Source of the DNA: Pantoea sp. Eser
Lineage (GTDB): Bacteria > Pseudomonadota > Gammaproteobacteria > Enterobacterales > Enterobacteriaceae
Assembly (NCBI GenBank): GCA_009830035.1
Contig: SZZY01000008.1
Span: forward strand, 124,001 to 188,000
Direction: 5' to 3'
Length of the DNA stretch: 64,000 nt
The notes beneath the pieces were generated by a model. That model had not been told where the DNA came from. It saw only the letters and a program-made list of their open reading frames with translations, and ran no database searches. The translations under genes and the position numbers were made by a program. Below, piece by piece: positions 20,888-33,756 of the stretch (within the stretch, counting starts at the first letter, position 1; the number at the start of each line of letters is the position of its first letter).

Positions 20888-23800
20888 TTAACCCAGCTGT
20901 TTACGTGCGTTGCGGAAAATACGCATCCATGGGCTGTCTTCGTCCCACTCTGCCGCATGCCAGGAGTGGCTGACGGTGCGGAACACCCGCTCCGGATGCG
21001 GCATCATGATAGTGACGCGGCCGCTTTCGTTGGTGACCGCGGTGATGCCGTTTGGCGAGCCGTTCGGGTTAGCCGGATAGGTTTCTGTCACTTTGCCGAA
21101 GTTATCGATAAAGCGCAGCGCCACCAGTCCTTTCGCTTCCAGCGCGGCCAGATGCGCCGGGTCGCGCACTTCAACGAACCCTTCACCGTGGGAAACCGCG
21201 ATAGGCATATGCGAGCCGACCATTCCATCCATTAACAGCGACGGGCTGGCTACCACTTCGGCCAGGCTGAAACGGGCTTCAAACCGCTCAGACTGGTTAC
21301 GCACAAAGCGTGGCCACAGGTCACTGCCAGGGATCAGTTCATGCAGGGTGGACATCATCTGACAACCGTTACAGACGCCGAGCGCCAGCGTCTGCGGACG
21401 GTGGAAGAAGGTCTCAAACTCATCGCGTACCCGAGCGTTGAACAGGATTGATTTTGCCCAGCCTTCGCCCGCGCCCAGTACGTCACCGTAAGAGAAGCCA
21501 CCACAGGCAACCAGCGCCTGGAACTCTTCCAGACCGCGACGTCCGGCCAGCAGGTCGCTCATATGCACATCAACCGCGGTAAAGCCGGCCCGGTCAAACG
21601 CCGCCGCCATTTCAACGTGCGAGTTGACGCCCTGCTCACGCAGCACCGCAACCCGTGGACGTGCGCCAGTGGCGATCATCGGGGCCGCTACATCTTCCTG
21701 TGGATTAAAGGTCAGCGTGACGTTGAGGCCCGGATCGCTGTCGTTCTTTTTCGCTTCGTGTTCCTGATCAGCACAGGCCGGGTTGTCACGCAAGCGCTGC
21801 ATCTGCCAGGTGGTTTCTGCCCACCAGGTGCGCAGCGTGGTCCGGCTTTCGCTATAGACCGCGCTGTCGCCCGAACGAATCACAAAGCGGTCGCCCGGCT
21901 GAGCGTGGCCCAGCAGATGACTGCAGTCGGCCAGACCGTGATCAGCCAGGATTTGCTCCACCGCCGCGCGATCGGCAGCGTTAATCTGAATCACTGCGCC
22001 CAGTTCTTCGGTAAATAAGGCGGCCAGCGGGTCATTGCCCAGCGCCGCGATATCAACTTCAACACCGCAGTGGCCGGCAAAGGCCATCTCTGCCAGCGTC
22101 ACTAACAGGCCACCGTCGGAACGATCGTGGTAGGCTAGCAGTTTCTGATCCGCCACCAGCGCCTGCATCGCATTGAAGAAGCCCGCCAGCTGGCTGGCAT
22201 CACGCACATCAGCAGGCTTGTCACCCAGTTGACGATAAACCTGTGACAGCGCCGTAGCGCCAAGGGTATTGGCCCCGTTACCAAGGTCGATCAGCAGCAG
22301 CTGGTTTTCCCTATCGGGCTGCAGCTGCGGCGTGACGGTACGACGCACATCGTCAACCCGCGCAAACGCGGTGATCATCAGCGACAGTGGGGACGTCATT
22401 TCGCGCTGTTCGTTGCTTTCCTGCCAGCGGGTTTTCATCGACATCGAATCTTTACCCACCGGGATGGTGATACCCAGCGCCGGACAAAGCTCTTCGCCAA
22501 CCGCTTTTACCGCGGCGTACAGACCGGCGTCTTCGCCCGGATGACCAGCAGCCGACATCCAGTTAGCCGACAGCTTGACGCGTTTCAGCGAGCCAATAGA
22601 GGTGGCCGCGAGGTTAGTTAGTGCTTCACCAACCGCCAGGCGGCCGGAGGCAGCGAAATCGAGCAGCGCAACCGGCGCACGTTCACCCAGCGCAAAGGCT
22701 TCACCGTGATAGCTGTCGAGGCTGGCGGTGGTCACGGCGCAGTTGGCGACCGGGATCTGCCACGGCCCGACCATCTGGTCGCGCGCGACCATGCCGGTTA
22801 CGCTGCGGTCACCGATGGTGATCAGGAAGGTTTTCTCCGCCACGGCGGGCAGATGCAGCACGCGATTCACCGCATCCACCAAGGTGATGCCATCACGCTG
22901 CAGTTCACTGCCCTGCGCCTGCTGCGTCACCACGTCACGCGTCATCTTCGGCGTTTTGCCGAGCAGCACGTCGAGCGGCATGTCGATCGGTTTATTGTCG
23001 AAATGGCTGTCGCTTAGGCTCAGATGCAGCTCTTCGGTGGCTTCACCGATTACCGCAAACGGTGCGCGCTCACGCTGGCAAATCGCTTCGAACTCAGCCA
23101 GCTTTTCAGGTGCCACCGCCATCACATAACGTTCCTGTGATTCGTTGCACCACACTTCCAGCGGACTCATGCCCGGCTCATCGTTGAGGATATCTCGCAG
23201 GTTAAACCGACCGCCGCGGCCGCCATCGTTGACCAGCTCAGGCATCGCATTCGACAGACCGCCCGCGCCTACGTCATGGATGAACAGAATCGGGTTGTCA
23301 TTGCCGAGCTGCCAGCAGCGATCAATCACTTCCTGGCAACGACGCTCCATTTCCGGGTTGTCACGCTGTACCGAGGCGAAGTCGAGATCGGCATCAGACT
23401 GGCCCGACGCCATGGAGGAAGCGGCACCGCCGCCCAGACCGATGTTCATCGCCGGACCGCCCAGCACCACCAGCTTAGCGCCGACGGCGATTTCACCTTT
23501 CTGCACGTGGTCAGCACGGATATTGCCAATGCCGCCCGCCAGCATGATCGGCTTGTGGTAGCCACGCAGCTCGGTGCCATTGTGGCTGGTAACCTGCTCT
23601 TCATAGGTACGGAAGTAACCGTTCAGCGCCGGACGACCAAATTCATTGTTAAACGCCGCGCCGCCCAGTGGGCCATCGGTCATGATCTCCAGCGCGCTGA
23701 CGATGCGATCCGGCTTGCCGAAATCCTCCTCCCACGGCTGCTCGAAGCCAGGAATACGCAGGTTCGACACCGAGAAGCCGACCAGGCCGGCTTTTGGCTT

Positions 23801-24775
23801 AGCGCCGCGTCCGGTTGCCCCTTCGTCACGGATTTCACCTCCGGAGCCGGTTGCCGCGCCAGGCCACGGGGAAATCGCCGTGGGGTGGTTGTGGGTCTCA
23901 ACTTTCATCAGGATATGCGCTGCTTCCTGATGCCAGCAGTATTCGCTTTCTGCCGCGTCGGCGAAGAAACGGCCGACTTCGGAGCCTTCCATTACCGCGG
24001 CATTATCTTTGTAAGCAGACAGCACGTAATCCGGCGTCTGCTCCATGGTGTTCTTGATCATCTTAAACAGCGACTTCGGCTGTTTCTCGCCATCAATAAT
24101 CCAGTCGGCGTTGAAGATCTTATGGCGACAGTGCTCAGAGTTGGCCTGAGCGAACATATAGAGTTCGATGTCGTTCGGATTGCGACCCAGACGGGTGAAC
24201 GCCGCCAGAAGGTAATCAATTTCATCGTCTGCCAGCGCCAGACCCAGCGAGAGGTTAGCCTGGACCAGCGCCTGACGGCCCTCACCCAGCACATCGACAC
24301 TTTTTACCGGCTGCGGTGAATGGTGAGCGAACAGCTGCTCAGCTTGCGCCAGATCACTGTAGACCGTCTCCATCATGCGATCATGCAGCAGTGCGCCAAG
24401 CGACTGCCACTGCGCCTCGGTTAACTGAGGTGCCTTCACATAAAATGCCAGGCCGCGCTCCAGGCGACGGACCTGCGGCAGATCGCAGTTGTGAGCAATG
24501 TCGGTGGCTTTCGATGACCATGGCGAAATGGTGCCAGGACGCGGTGTCACCAGCAGCAGACGCCCTTGTGGCGCATGTTCAGCGAGAGAAGGACCATATT
24601 TCAGCAGACTCTGTAAACGGGTCTGTTGGTCGGCGCTCAGTGGCGCGCTGACATCGGCAAAATGGACGTACTCAGCGTAAATATCACTCACCGGCAGGTG
24701 AGCGTCCTGAAAGCGGGTCAGCAGTTTGTTTACACGAAATGCCGACAGGGCGGGCGAACCGCGCAGAATTTCCAT
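20888..24775 (-). CDS. purL: phosphoribosylformylglycinamidine synthase
   Basis: This is the large single-chain FGAM synthase (1295 residues, exactly the E. coli length). It uses ATP and glutamine to amidate FGAR in purine synthesis. The order is N-terminal PurS-like part, ATP-binding synthetase halves ([20 protein letters not shown]), and a C-terminal class I glutaminase with nucleophile Cys in [11 protein letters not shown] and HGEGFVE. The start at 24775 ([14 protein letters not shown]) is chosen by alignment; an upstream in-frame extension to 24964 would run through the promoter. A PurR box precedes it. Confidence 0.97.
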   Translation of the reverse strand: MEILRGSPALSAFRVNKLLTRFQDAHLPVSDIYAEYVHFADVSAPLSADQQTRLQSLLKYGPSLAEHAPQGRLLLVTPRPGTISPWSSKATDIAHNCDLPQVRRLERGLAFYVKAPQLTEAQWQSLGALLHDRMMETVYSDLAQAEQLFAHHSPQPVKSVDVLGEGRQALVQANLSLGLALADDEIDYLLAAFTRLGRNPNDIELYMFAQANSEHCRHKIFNADWIIDGEKQPKSLFKMIKNTMEQTPDYVLSAYKDNAAVMEGSEVGRFFADAAESEYCWHQEAAHILMKVETHNHPTAISPWPGAATGSGGEIRDEGATGRGAKPKAGLVGFSVSNLRIPGFEQPWEEDFGKPDRIVSALEIMTDGPLGGAAFNNEFGRPALNGYFRTYEEQVTSHNGTELRGYHKPIMLAGGIGNIRADHVQKGEIAVGAKLVVLGGPAMNIGLGGGAASSMASGQSDADLDFASVQRDNPEMERRCQEVIDRCWQLGNDNPILFIHDVGAGGLSNAMPELVNDGGRGGRFNLRDILNDEPGMSPLEVWCNESQERYVMAVAPEKLAEFEAICQRERAPFAVIGEATEELHLSLSDSHFDNKPIDMPLDVLLGKTPKMTRDVVTQQAQGSELQRDGITLVDAVNRVLHLPAVAEKTFLITIGDRSVTGMVARDQMVGPWQIPVANCAVTTASLDSYHGEAFALGERAPVALLDFAASGRLAVGEALTNLAATSIGSLKRVKLSANWMSAAGHPGEDAGLYAAVKAVGEELCPALGITIPVGKDSMSMKTRWQESNEQREMTSPLSLMITAFARVDDVRRTVTPQLQPDRENQLLLIDLGNGANTLGATALSQVYRQLGDKPADVRDASQLAGFFNAMQALVADQKLLAYHDRSDGGLLVTLAEMAFAGHCGVEVDIAALGNDPLAALFTEELGAVIQINAADRAAVEQILADHGLADCSHLLGHAQPGDRFVIRSGDSAVYSESRTTLRTWWAETTWQMQRLRDNPACADQEHEAKKNDSDPGLNVTLTFNPQEDVAAPMIATGARPRVAVLREQGVNSHVEMAAAFDRAGFTAVDVHMSDLLAGRRGLEEFQALVACGGFSYGDVLGAGEGWAKSILFNARVRDEFETFFHRPQTLALGVCNGCQMMSTLHELIPGSDLWPRFVRNQSERFEARFSLAEVVASPSLLMDGMVGSHMPIAVSHGEGFVEVRDPAHLAALEAKGLVALRFIDNFGKVTETYPANPNGSPNGITAVTNESGRVTIMMPHPERVFRTVSHSWHAAEWDEDSPWMRIFRNARKQLG

Positions 24776-24867
24776 CAATAAGATCTCTCGTCTTCGAAAC
24801 GCCGGGCGACGCTTCATTGGGCGCAACAGGGGAAAACGGGGCGTATTATAGAGAAAGCGACCTCGCG

Positions 24868-24883
24868 ACGAAACCGTTTGCGC
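24868..24883 (-). promoter_or_regulatory. PurR operator of purL
   Basis: GCGCAAACGGTTTCGT on the minus strand differs from the PurR consensus only at its first base. It lies about 100 bp upstream of the purL start. Confidence 0.7.
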
Positions 24884-25048
24884 AAAATTTATGGCCCACC
24901 GGATTTGCCTGAAATTTGCGCAAAACCTGCTATATAAGTTGCTCAGCTTCGCTTTGTTGCGCAAAATGCCCCTCGCTCTGGGAAGTTCAAAGGAGATAAA
25001 TACTGCCTTTAAAAGACAGAGGCCTTAGAGCCATCGAGATATAACTAT

Positions 25049-26506
25049 TTGAAAATCCTAAAATTTAATTATCTGTTTATCGGTCTGGTCGCCGTGCTGT
25101 TAGCCATGGCATTGTGGCCGTCCATTCCGTGGTACGGCGGTGGGCAGGATACGATTTCACAGATTAAATCACGGGGAGTATTGCGTGTCAGTACCATCAA
25201 TTCCCCGCTGACTTACTACACCATAAATCAGGCTCCGGCCGGTATGGACTACGAGCTGGCAAAACGCTTCGCCGATTATCTGGGCGTTAAACTGAAGGTG
25301 ACGGTCCGCCCGAACCTGGGTGACCTGTTTGACGATCTCGATGAAGGCAAAGCGGATGTGCTGGCGGCGGGCCTGAATTATAACAGCGAACGCCGGGCAC
25401 GGTATCGGACCGGGCCCGGCGACTACAACGTTTCGCAACAGCTGGTGTATCGCGTGGATAAGCCACGCCCGAAAAACCTCGGTGATCTCAAGGGGCGGCT
25501 GATGGTCGCCTCGGGATCGGCGTACCTCTCCAGCCTGAAAAGCGCCCGTTCTAATCAGTTCCCCGATCTGGACTGGGCGATCTCTACCGATCAAAGCCCG
25601 AAAGCGCTGCTGGAAGCGGTGGCGGATGGCAAGCTCGACTACACCATTGGCGACTCGGTGACGATTGCCCTGCTGCAGCGCATCTATCCTCAGCTGGCGG
25701 TGGCGTTTGACGTTACCGATGAAGAGCCGGTGACCTGGTACATGAAGCAGAGCGACGATGACAGCCTGAATGCGGCAATACTCGACTTCTTTAACGGCAT
25801 GGGTGAAGAAGGCGCGATGGCGCGACTGGAAGAGAAATATCTCGGTCACGTGGGTACCTTTGACTATGTCGATACCCGCACTTTCCTGCGCGCCATCGAC
25901 GGCACCCTGCCCGACATCAAACCGCTGTTTGAGAAGTATGCCACCAGCATCGACTGGCGCCTGCTGGCCGCCATCTCTTATCAGGAGTCGCACTGGAATC
26001 CGCAGGCCACCTCGCCGACCGGCGTGCGCGGCATGATGATGCTGACCCGCAATACCGCTGAGAGCCTTGATGTAGGCGACCGCACCGATCCTGAGCAGAG
26101 TATCCGCGGTGGCAGCCAGTATCTGCAGAATATGATGGAGAAGGTGCCGCAAACCATCCCGGAAGATGAGCGCATCTGGTTTGCGCTGGCGGCCTACAAC
26201 ATGGGTTATGCCCACATGCTAGACGTGCGGAAACTGACGGCGCGTCAGGGCGGCAACCCAGATAGCTGGGCGGACGTTAAGCTGCGGCTACCGATGCTGA
26301 GCCAGAAGCGTTACTACACCCAGACCACCTATGGCTGCGCGCGCGGTCACGAGGCGTATAACTACGTGGAGAACATCCGTAAGTATCAGATCAGCCTGGT
26401 GGGCTATCTGCAGGAGCAGGAGAAGCGCCTGGCACAGCAGGTAGCTGCGCAAGCGGAGCTGGCAAAAGGCTATCCGGCGGTCGAACCAAATATCGCGGTG
26501 AACTAA
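25049..26506 (+). CDS. mltF: membrane-bound lytic murein transglycosylase F
   Basis: The 485-residue cell-wall lytic enzyme has an N-terminal membrane anchor ([16 protein letters not shown]). A solute-binding-like regulatory domain (about 40-265) and a family 1E transglycosylase domain follow. The catalytic glutamate is in [14 protein letters not shown]. The start is TTG at 25049, supported by alignment with E. coli. It is divergent from purL. Confidence 0.93.
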   Translation: MKILKFNYLFIGLVAVLLAMALWPSIPWYGGGQDTISQIKSRGVLRVSTINSPLTYYTINQAPAGMDYELAKRFADYLGVKLKVTVRPNLGDLFDDLDEGKADVLAAGLNYNSERRARYRTGPGDYNVSQQLVYRVDKPRPKNLGDLKGRLMVASGSAYLSSLKSARSNQFPDLDWAISTDQSPKALLEAVADGKLDYTIGDSVTIALLQRIYPQLAVAFDVTDEEPVTWYMKQSDDDSLNAAILDFFNGMGEEGAMARLEEKYLGHVGTFDYVDTRTFLRAIDGTLPDIKPLFEKYATSIDWRLLAAISYQESHWNPQATSPTGVRGMMMLTRNTAESLDVGDRTDPEQSIRGGSQYLQNMMEKVPQTIPEDERIWFALAAYNMGYAHMLDVRKLTARQGGNPDSWADVKLRLPMLSQKRYYTQTTYGCARGHEAYNYVENIRKYQISLVGYLQEQEKRLAQQVAAQAELAKGYPAVEPNIAVN

Positions 26507-26508
26507 TG

Positions 26509-27012
<504 letters not shown>

Positions 27013-27066
27013 TCACGGCAACAGAAAAGCGGCGCATTATAGCGGTCTCGCGGTCTCGGGTGAAAC

Positions 27067-27705
27067 TTATTCCAGCTGTTGCAGTTCGCCCGCTGGCGTG
27101 ACACGCCAGCGATGCTGGCAGAAAAACAGCAGCGGGTTATCCTGCTTGCTGTCGCTGTACCCGCTGTAAAGCTGCAGCGGCGTGCCGATTTTCTCCTCCA
27201 GCTTCGCCACTTTTTCATGGCCGAGACAGCGCATTGCCAGCACCCGTCCGCCCCAGCCGCGCTGCATCTGGCTGGCAATCATTTTCACCCGCGGCAGAAA
27301 AGCCGAGTCGTAGTAAACCTGTTCGACCAGTGACTGTGGTGAGCCGGTAATCAGCCAGACATCGGCGTCATCGCTGCCGAGATAGTCAGTCAGCCGCTGC
27401 TGCACCACCGGGAACGCTTTCACCCGCAGGCGAAACCATTGCGCGAAGTCAGCTTCAAGACGCAGCAAGGTTCGCTCCGAATGACCAAAGGTGATCGACC
27501 ATAGCAACAGGCTCATCGGCCAGCGTGCCGCCCGGCCTTTGAACAGCAATCCGAGCCCCACCACCGGCAGCAACTGCACCACCAGCAGCAGATTCAGCGG
27601 CCGGCGTCGCAGCAGATAACGCATAAAGGTGCCAAACATATCCTGCTGATGCAGCGTGCCGTCCAGGTCGAAAAATACGATGCGACGTTGTGTACCCTTG
27701 GTCAA
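27067..27705 (-). CDS. pgpC: phosphatidylglycerophosphatase C
   Basis: This HAD-superfamily membrane phosphatase dephosphorylates phosphatidylglycerol phosphate. The catalytic motif VFFDLDGTLHQQDMFG and the TGSP motif II are present, with a hydrophobic stretch at about residues 35-55. TTG at 27705 is chosen as start: it has an aaggag site 6 bp upstream and gives 212 residues, as in E. coli (211). The same frame stays open to 27783, but that stretch is upstream sequence. Confidence 0.9.
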   Translation of the reverse strand: MTKGTQRRIVFFDLDGTLHQQDMFGTFMRYLLRRRPLNLLLVVQLLPVVGLGLLFKGRAARWPMSLLLWSITFGHSERTLLRLEADFAQWFRLRVKAFPVVQQRLTDYLGSDDADVWLITGSPQSLVEQVYYDSAFLPRVKMIASQMQRGWGGRVLAMRCLGHEKVAKLEEKIGTPLQLYSGYSDSKQDNPLLFFCQHRWRVTPAGELQQLE

Positions 27706-27859
27706 ACAACTCTCCTTTTCGCTGATTTTGCGCCAATAGACTCTATTGTAGCCATCATCAGGCGGCACGGCGGTGGCTGTCATTTTTAATTCCGATGACT
27801 ACAATGCCAGATGAATAGTTTATTCTTCGCAAATTACTCCTGAATCATGAGGATTGGGC

Positions 27860-28699
27860 ATGAGTTCATTGCTGCGCATTCGCCAGCTTTATCCCCGTCT
27901 GGCTCTAAACGAACGCCGGCTGGCTGATTTTCTGATGTCACAACCCGATCGGGCCCGTCATCTGAGTTCGCAAAAGCTGGCGGAGGAGTCAGGCGTCAGT
28001 CAGTCGAGCGTGGTCAAGTTCGCCCAGAAGCTGGGCTACAAAGGGTTTCCGGCGCTGAAACTGGCCCTGAGTGAGTCACTGGCCGACAAGGATGCCATTA
28101 CCGTGCATAACCATATTCTCAGCGATGACCCGCTTAAGATGGTGGGTGAGAAGTTGCTGGCTGAAAAGCTGTCGGCGATTCGCGCCACGCTGGATATTAA
28201 CAGCGAAGAGAAGCTCAACGAGGTGTTGCAGCTGCTGAAAAATGCCCGGCGCATCCTACTGGTGGGAATTGGCGCTTCCGGACTGGTGGCAAAAGATTTT
28301 TCATGGAAGCTGATGAAAATCGGGATTAACGCGGTCGCCGAGCAGGATATGCACGCCCTGCTGGCCAGCGTACAGGCGATGGGGCCGGGCGATGTGCTGC
28401 TCGCCATCTCTTATACCGGTGAACGGCGTGAGATCAATCTGGCCGCGCAGGAAGCCGCCCAAGTGGGTGCCGACGTGGTGGCCTTTACCGGCTTTACCCC
28501 GAATACCCTGCAACAGAGCGCCAGTCAGTGTCTCTATACTGTGGCGGAAGAGCGAAGCACCCGCAGCGCGGCGATCTCTTCGACCACCGCGCAGCTGGCG
28601 CTAACTGACCTGCTGTTTATGGCGCTGGTGCAAAACGATCCTGAACGCGCCTCCAGCCATATTCGTCACAGCGAAGCGCTGGTGAAAAAGCTGGTCTGA
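27860..28699 (+). CDS. yfhH: RpiR-type transcriptional regulator YfhH
   Basis: The 279-residue regulator has an N-terminal helix-turn-helix (LAEESGVSQSSVVKFAQKLGYKGF) and a C-terminal sugar-isomerase (SIS) domain (ILLVGIGASGLVAKDFSWKL; DVLLAISYTGERREIN). Such proteins respond to phosphorylated sugars; the ligand is unknown here. The ATG at 27860 has a gagg site. No murQ or murP lies next to it, so its target is not evident. Confidence 0.88.
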   Translation: MSSLLRIRQLYPRLALNERRLADFLMSQPDRARHLSSQKLAEESGVSQSSVVKFAQKLGYKGFPALKLALSESLADKDAITVHNHILSDDPLKMVGEKLLAEKLSAIRATLDINSEEKLNEVLQLLKNARRILLVGIGASGLVAKDFSWKLMKIGINAVAEQDMHALLASVQAMGPGDVLLAISYTGERREINLAAQEAAQVGADVVAFTGFTPNTLQQSASQCLYTVAEERSTRSAAISSTTAQLALTDLLFMALVQNDPERASSHIRHSEALVKKLV

Positions 28700-28754
28700 T
28701 CAGCCGGAGGGCGTACAATAGCCGCGCTTTCTCTGTTGTAACCAGGTGGGAAAA

Positions 28755-29003
28755 ATGGCGCTGTTGATCACGGCCAAATGCATTAACTGCGATATGTGCG
28801 AACCGGAATGCCCGAATCAGGCCATCTCGCTGGGTGATGCGATTTATGAAATTGACGTCAGCCGATGCACCGAGTGCATCGGGCACTATGATGAGCCAAC
28901 CTGTCAGCGGGTTTGCCCGATCGATAACACCATTATCACTGATCCACAGCACACCCAATCACGCGATGCGCTGTGGGATAAGTTTGTGGTGATGCACGGT
29001 TAG
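28755..29003 (+). CDS. yfhL: 2[4Fe-4S] ferredoxin YfhL
   Basis: This 82-residue ferredoxin has the cluster motifs [12 protein letters not shown] and [18 protein letters not shown], including the YfhL-type insertion between cysteines of the second motif. It depends on Fe-S assembly, which matters because the isc scaffold genes are missing. Its stop overlaps the convergent acpS stop. Confidence 0.92.
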   Translation: MALLITAKCINCDMCEPECPNQAISLGDAIYEIDVSRCTECIGHYDEPTCQRVCPIDNTIITDPQHTQSRDALWDKFVVMHG

Positions 29004-29380
29004 CTTTCGATAATTACCGTGGCGCAGGCGTAATGACGTTCGTCAGCCAGCGTCACGTGGACGCTTTTCACGCCCAGTCGCTGTGCCAGTTCATCCGCAT
29101 GCTGGAAAAAACGTAACCCCGGTTTTCCCAGCGCATCATTATAAACCTCAAACTGATTGAAGGCCAGACCGCCGCGAATGCCGGTGCCAAATGCCTTGGC
29201 CGCAGCCTCTTTGACGGCAAAACGTTTGGCGAGAAAGCGCACCGGCTGCTGGTGCGCCTGATATTGCTGCCATTCCGCTTCGCTCAGCACCCGACGCGCC
29301 AGCCGATCGCCGGAGCGCTCAATCACCCCGGCGATACGCTCGATTTCAACGATGTCGGTACCCAGCCCGAGAATTGCCAT
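29000..29380 (-). CDS. acpS: holo-[acyl-carrier-protein] synthase
   Basis: This 126-residue enzyme transfers 4'-phosphopantetheine from CoA to ACP. The motifs [12 protein letters not shown] and [21 protein letters not shown], with the metal-binding Asp and Glu, are intact. Its start abuts the pdxJ stop. It is the last gene of the lepA-lepB-rnc-era-recO-pdxJ-acpS operon. Confidence 0.95.
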   Translation of the reverse strand: MAILGLGTDIVEIERIAGVIERSGDRLARRVLSEAEWQQYQAHQQPVRFLAKRFAVKEAAAKAFGTGIRGGLAFNQFEVYNDALGKPGLRFFQHADELAQRLGVKSVHVTLADERHYACATVIIES

Positions 29381-30111
29381 CAGCGACGCGCTTCACGCAG
29401 CAGCTGCTTCATCTCCCGGACTGCGTCAGGCAATCCGCTCATCACCGCACGGCCAATAATCGCATGGCCAATGTTCAGCTCATGCATCTCCGGCAGTGTG
29501 GCAATCGGCAGCACGTTGTGGTAGGTCAGACCGTGGCCGGCGTTAACCTTCAGACCGAGGCTGGCCGCAAAGGTAGCCGCCTGACGGATACGCGCCAGTT
29601 CCGCGTCGCGCGCCAGACCTTCCGGGGCTTCAGCGTAGGCACCGGTATGAATTTCGATGTACGGCGCCCCGCTGGCTACTGCCGCTTCAATCTGGCGGTG
29701 ATCGGCATCAATGAACAGTGAGACTAGGATTCCCGCTTCACTCAGCAGCTTGACCGCCGCATTCAGCTTATCCTGCTGGCCCGATACGTCCAGTCCGCCT
29801 TCGGTGGTCACTTCCTGGCGCTTTTCCGGCACCAGACAGCAGAAATGCGGCTTGATATCGCAGGCGATGCCAATCATCTCATCAGTAACCGCAATCTCCA
29901 GATTCATCCGCGTCTGGATAGTGTCACGCAGAATACTCACATCGCGATCGGTGATATGACGGCGATCCTCGCGCAGATGCACGGTAATACCGTCCACGCC
30001 CGCCTGCTCAGCGATAAACGCCGCCTGCACCGGATCGGGATAGTTTGTCCCGCGCGCATTACGTACCGTGGCAATGTGATCGATATTGACGCCTAACAGC
30101 AACTCAGCCAT
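29380..30111 (-). CDS. pdxJ: pyridoxine 5'-phosphate synthase
   Basis: The 243-residue TIM-barrel enzyme performs the last ring-closing step of vitamin B6 synthesis. The start at 30111 ([21 protein letters not shown]) gives the exact E. coli length. Conserved [16 protein letters not shown] and [15 protein letters not shown] segments are present. Confidence 0.96.
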   Translation of the reverse strand: MAELLLGVNIDHIATVRNARGTNYPDPVQAAFIAEQAGVDGITVHLREDRRHITDRDVSILRDTIQTRMNLEIAVTDEMIGIACDIKPHFCCLVPEKRQEVTTEGGLDVSGQQDKLNAAVKLLSEAGILVSLFIDADHRQIEAAVASGAPYIEIHTGAYAEAPEGLARDAELARIRQAATFAASLGLKVNAGHGLTYHNVLPIATLPEMHELNIGHAIIGRAVMSGLPDAVREMKQLLREARR

Positions 30112-30183
30112 GACCATCCTCACTTCTTGTTCGTCGTAATGTTGAGTGTACCGCGTTGCGTCCGGCAACTGGTCAGACCAGCG

Positions 30184-30912
30184 CTATTCAGCCGCTTCGT
30201 CGGGTTTTTTCTTCGGGATAAACTGACGAAACAGTTCCTGACTCTTGAGCGGCTTACCGCCGAGGTAAGGTTTCAGGGCGATACGGGTGAACCGCTTGGC
30301 CGCTCGCAGGCTGTCAGCATCGGGAAACTCGCGCTCACACAGGGCGCGCAGCTGGCGACCGGTGAAACTGCGTTGATTCAGCACCAGGCTGGCGATAAAG
30401 CCGCGCTCTTCGCGGTAGCTGTAGGTCATCTCGTCGCTGACTGGCTCGCCGCTGCCGGCACAGTGCAGGAAATCAACGCCGTAGCCAAGCTGGCCGAGCA
30501 GCGCCAGCTCAAAGCGGCGCAGTGCCGGCTCTGGTGAACCCTGAGATGAGGCTAAGCTCTGCAGACAGTTAAGATAATCGAAGAACAGATCGGAGAACGG
30601 AAATTCCTGCTCCATTACGCGGGATATCAGCTCGTTGACGTACAGGCCGCAGTAAAGCGTGATACCGCTGAGCGGTAACGCCAGCGACACCGCTTCGGCA
30701 TTGCGCAGGGTTTTGACCTCGCCCCGCCCGCTCCAGCGAACCAGCAGCGGGGTAAAAGGCTGTAGCGCCCCTTTCAGCTGGGAGCGCCGTGAACGCGCCC
30801 CTTTCGCCAGTACCCGCACCCGCCCTTCGCTTTCGCTGAACAGGTCGAGCAGTAGACTGGTCTCACTGAAGGGACGACTATGCAGCACAAAGGCGCGTTG
30901 CCAGCCTTCCAT
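30184..30912 (-). CDS. recO: DNA repair protein RecO
   Basis: The 242-residue RecFOR mediator has an N-terminal OB fold ([23 protein letters not shown]) and a helical C-terminal part. It loads RecA on SSB-coated gaps with RecR. The start at 30912 lies a few bases after the era stop and gives the E. coli length. Confidence 0.95.
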   Translation of the reverse strand: MEGWQRAFVLHSRPFSETSLLLDLFSESEGRVRVLAKGARSRRSQLKGALQPFTPLLVRWSGRGEVKTLRNAEAVSLALPLSGITLYCGLYVNELISRVMEQEFPFSDLFFDYLNCLQSLASSQGSPEPALRRFELALLGQLGYGVDFLHCAGSGEPVSDEMTYSYREERGFIASLVLNQRSFTGRQLRALCEREFPDADSLRAAKRFTRIALKPYLGGKPLKSQELFRQFIPKKKPDEAAE

Positions 30913-30916
30913 CGAA

Positions 30917-31822
30917 TCAGAGATCGTCTGTATAACCCAGGCTGCGCAGCGCACGTTCGTCGTCCGCCCAGCCCGATTTCACCTTAACCCACAGTTCGAG
31001 ATGCACTTTCGCTTCGAACATATCTTCCATGTTTTTACGCGCTTCAATGCCGATGGTTTTGATCTTTCTGCCTTTGTTACCAATCACCATCTTCTTCTGA
31101 CCTTCACGCTCAACCAGAATCAGGCCATTGATGTCGTAGCCGCCGCGTTCGTTAGAGACGAAGCGTTCAATTTCTACCGTCACCGAGTAAGGCAGTTCAG
31201 CACCGAGGAAACGCATCAGCTTCTCACGGATGATCTCCGACGCCATAAAGCGCTGTGAACGGTCGGTGATGTAATCTTCCGGGAAGTGGTGATCGGCCTG
31301 GCGCAGATGTTTACGGGTAATCGCCGCAATGGTATCGACGTTCTTTCCGCTTTCCGCCGAGATCGGCACAATATCAAGGAAGTTCATCTGCTGGCTCAGG
31401 AACTGCAGGTGCGGCAGCAGAATACTTTTGTTCTGGATGTTATCGACTTTGTTGATCGCCAGCACCACCGGCACTTTGCCGTCGCGCAGTTTGCCCAACA
31501 CCATTTCATCATCCGGCGTCCAGCGGGTGCCTTCAACCACGAAGATCACCAGTTCCACGTCGCTAATTGAGCTGCTGGCGGCGCGGTTCATCAGACGGTT
31601 AATCACGCGCTTCTCTTCCATGTGCAGGCCGGGCGTATCGACGTAGATCGCCTGATAAGCGCCTTCGGTATGGATGCCCATGATGCGGTGGCGCGTAGTT
31701 TGCGGCTTACGCGAGGTGATCGACACCTTCTGCCCCAGCAACTGGTTCAGTAAAGTGGATTTGCCGACGTAGGGTCGGCCGACAATCGCGACAAAGCCGC
31801 AATAAGTTACGTTTTTGCTCAT
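30917..31822 (-). CDS. era: ribosome-assembly GTPase Era, P-loop Asn to Tyr variant
   Basis: This 301-residue GTPase with a C-terminal KH domain binds 16S rRNA. The G1 loop reads GRPYVGKST; the family almost invariably has GRPNVGKST. The other G motifs (DTPGLH, NKVD) and the KH region ([14 protein letters not shown] type) look normal. The codon is TAC where AAC would be expected. In E. coli era overlaps rnc, but here a 150-bp spacer separates them. Length and frame are intact. Confidence 0.95.
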   Translation of the reverse strand: MSKNVTYCGFVAIVGRPYVGKSTLLNQLLGQKVSITSRKPQTTRHRIMGIHTEGAYQAIYVDTPGLHMEEKRVINRLMNRAASSSISDVELVIFVVEGTRWTPDDEMVLGKLRDGKVPVVLAINKVDNIQNKSILLPHLQFLSQQMNFLDIVPISAESGKNVDTIAAITRKHLRQADHHFPEDYITDRSQRFMASEIIREKLMRFLGAELPYSVTVEIERFVSNERGGYDINGLILVEREGQKKMVIGNKGRKIKTIGIEARKNMEDMFEAKVHLELWVKVKSGWADDERALRSLGYTDDL

Positions 31823-31972
31823 TCGAGTCCTGAGTTATTCAGCGCCTGTTCAGGCGCCGGGATAGTGCATATTCTGGTCATGATTGATTCAGCGCCGGTT
31901 CAGACGCCAGGGTCAGCAGGCAGTCAGGTCATGATATATCGGGCACCGTTGCCGGTGCTCGGGTCAGGGAAG
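31823..31972. repeat. 150-bp spacer between rnc and era with repeated segments
   Basis: Two 22-mers that agree at 20 positions (attcagcgcctgttcaggcgcc at 31837-31858 and a variant at 31887-31908) lie 50 bp apart. Both resemble the end of rnc (tcagcgcctgttc near 31992). A small hairpin (gcaccg/cggtgc) lies near 31940. No reading frame is seen. Confidence 0.7.
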
Positions 31973-32767
<795 letters not shown>

Positions 32768-32784
32768 TTAATCAGACAATACTT

Positions 32785-33747
32785 TTAGTGAATGCCGCCG
32801 ATACGACTGAATCGCACGCCGGTAGGCCACTGTCCTTCTTGTTTCTCAAAGCTCATCCAGATAGCGACCGCTTTACCGACCAGATTACGCTCCGGGACAA
32901 AGCCCCAGTAGCGGCTATCGGCGCTATTATCACGGTTATCGCCCATCATGAAATATTGCCCTTTCGGCACCACCCAGCTCGCCTGTGGCTGACCCGGCTG
33001 CTGGTAATACATGCCCGCCTGACTCTGCGCTTCGTTCACCAGCAGGATGTCGTGGGTCACGTTGCCAATCGTCTCTTTACGGGTGCCGAGGCGTAAGCCT
33101 CCGCGCATCGTATCGCCCTGCGGCACCTGATAAAAACCGTTGCCATCAAAGCCGCTGAAGGTCTGAATAAAGTTGCTCGACTCAACGTCGGTGTAAGTCA
33201 CCGCTAACGCGGTGTCACAGACTTTACCGTCGGTACAGGCTGGCTTGACCGTCAGGGTTTTGCTGTAAGGATCATAGATCACTTTATCGCCAGGCAAACC
33301 AATTACGCGTTTAATGTAGTCGAGGCTCGGATCTTTCGGGTATTTAAATACCGCGATGTCACCGCGCTTTGGCTGACCGGTTGGGATCAGCGTGGTCTGA
33401 GTGATCGGATCTTTAATTCCGTAGGCAAACTTCTCCACCAGAATAAAATCGCCAATCAGCAGCGTCGGCATCATCGATCCCGACGGGATCTGGAATGGTT
33501 CATAAATGAACGAACGCACGATGAACACCACGGCCAGTACCGGGAACACCGAGGCGGTGGTTTCAACCCAGCCCGGCTGCGACGACACTTTCGCCAGCGT
33601 TTTGCTGTCGAGCGTATTACCGGTTTGCGCCTGAGCCGCCGCCTGTTTAGCCCGACGTTGCGGTGCCCATTTAAAACGATCAATAACCCAGACGCTGCCA
33701 GTAATCAGCGTCGCTATCGCCAGTATCAGGGCGAACATATTAGCCAT
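32785..33747 (-). CDS. lepB: signal peptidase I
   Basis: The 320-residue inner-membrane peptidase has two N-terminal membrane segments. The catalytic Ser is in PSGSMMPTL and the general-base Lys in DYIKRVIGLPGDK. The downstream GDNRDNSADSRYWG box is intact. It lies between lepA and rnc in the usual operon order. Confidence 0.96.
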   Translation of the reverse strand: MANMFALILAIATLITGSVWVIDRFKWAPQRRAKQAAAQAQTGNTLDSKTLAKVSSQPGWVETTASVFPVLAVVFIVRSFIYEPFQIPSGSMMPTLLIGDFILVEKFAYGIKDPITQTTLIPTGQPKRGDIAVFKYPKDPSLDYIKRVIGLPGDKVIYDPYSKTLTVKPACTDGKVCDTALAVTYTDVESSNFIQTFSGFDGNGFYQVPQGDTMRGGLRLGTRKETIGNVTHDILLVNEAQSQAGMYYQQPGQPQASWVVPKGQYFMMGDNRDNSADSRYWGFVPERNLVGKAVAIWMSFEKQEGQWPTGVRFSRIGGIH

Positions 33748-33756
33748 TGGAAATCC

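Noticed and set aside
23276-24319. 347-codon plus-strand open frame inside purL
   Set aside because: It is an antisense shadow of a GC-rich conserved gene; purL has exactly the family length and full motifs.
25169-26215. 348-codon minus-strand open frame inside mltF
   Set aside because: It is an antisense shadow of mltF, with low-complexity His/Arg/Ile-rich content and no ribosome site.
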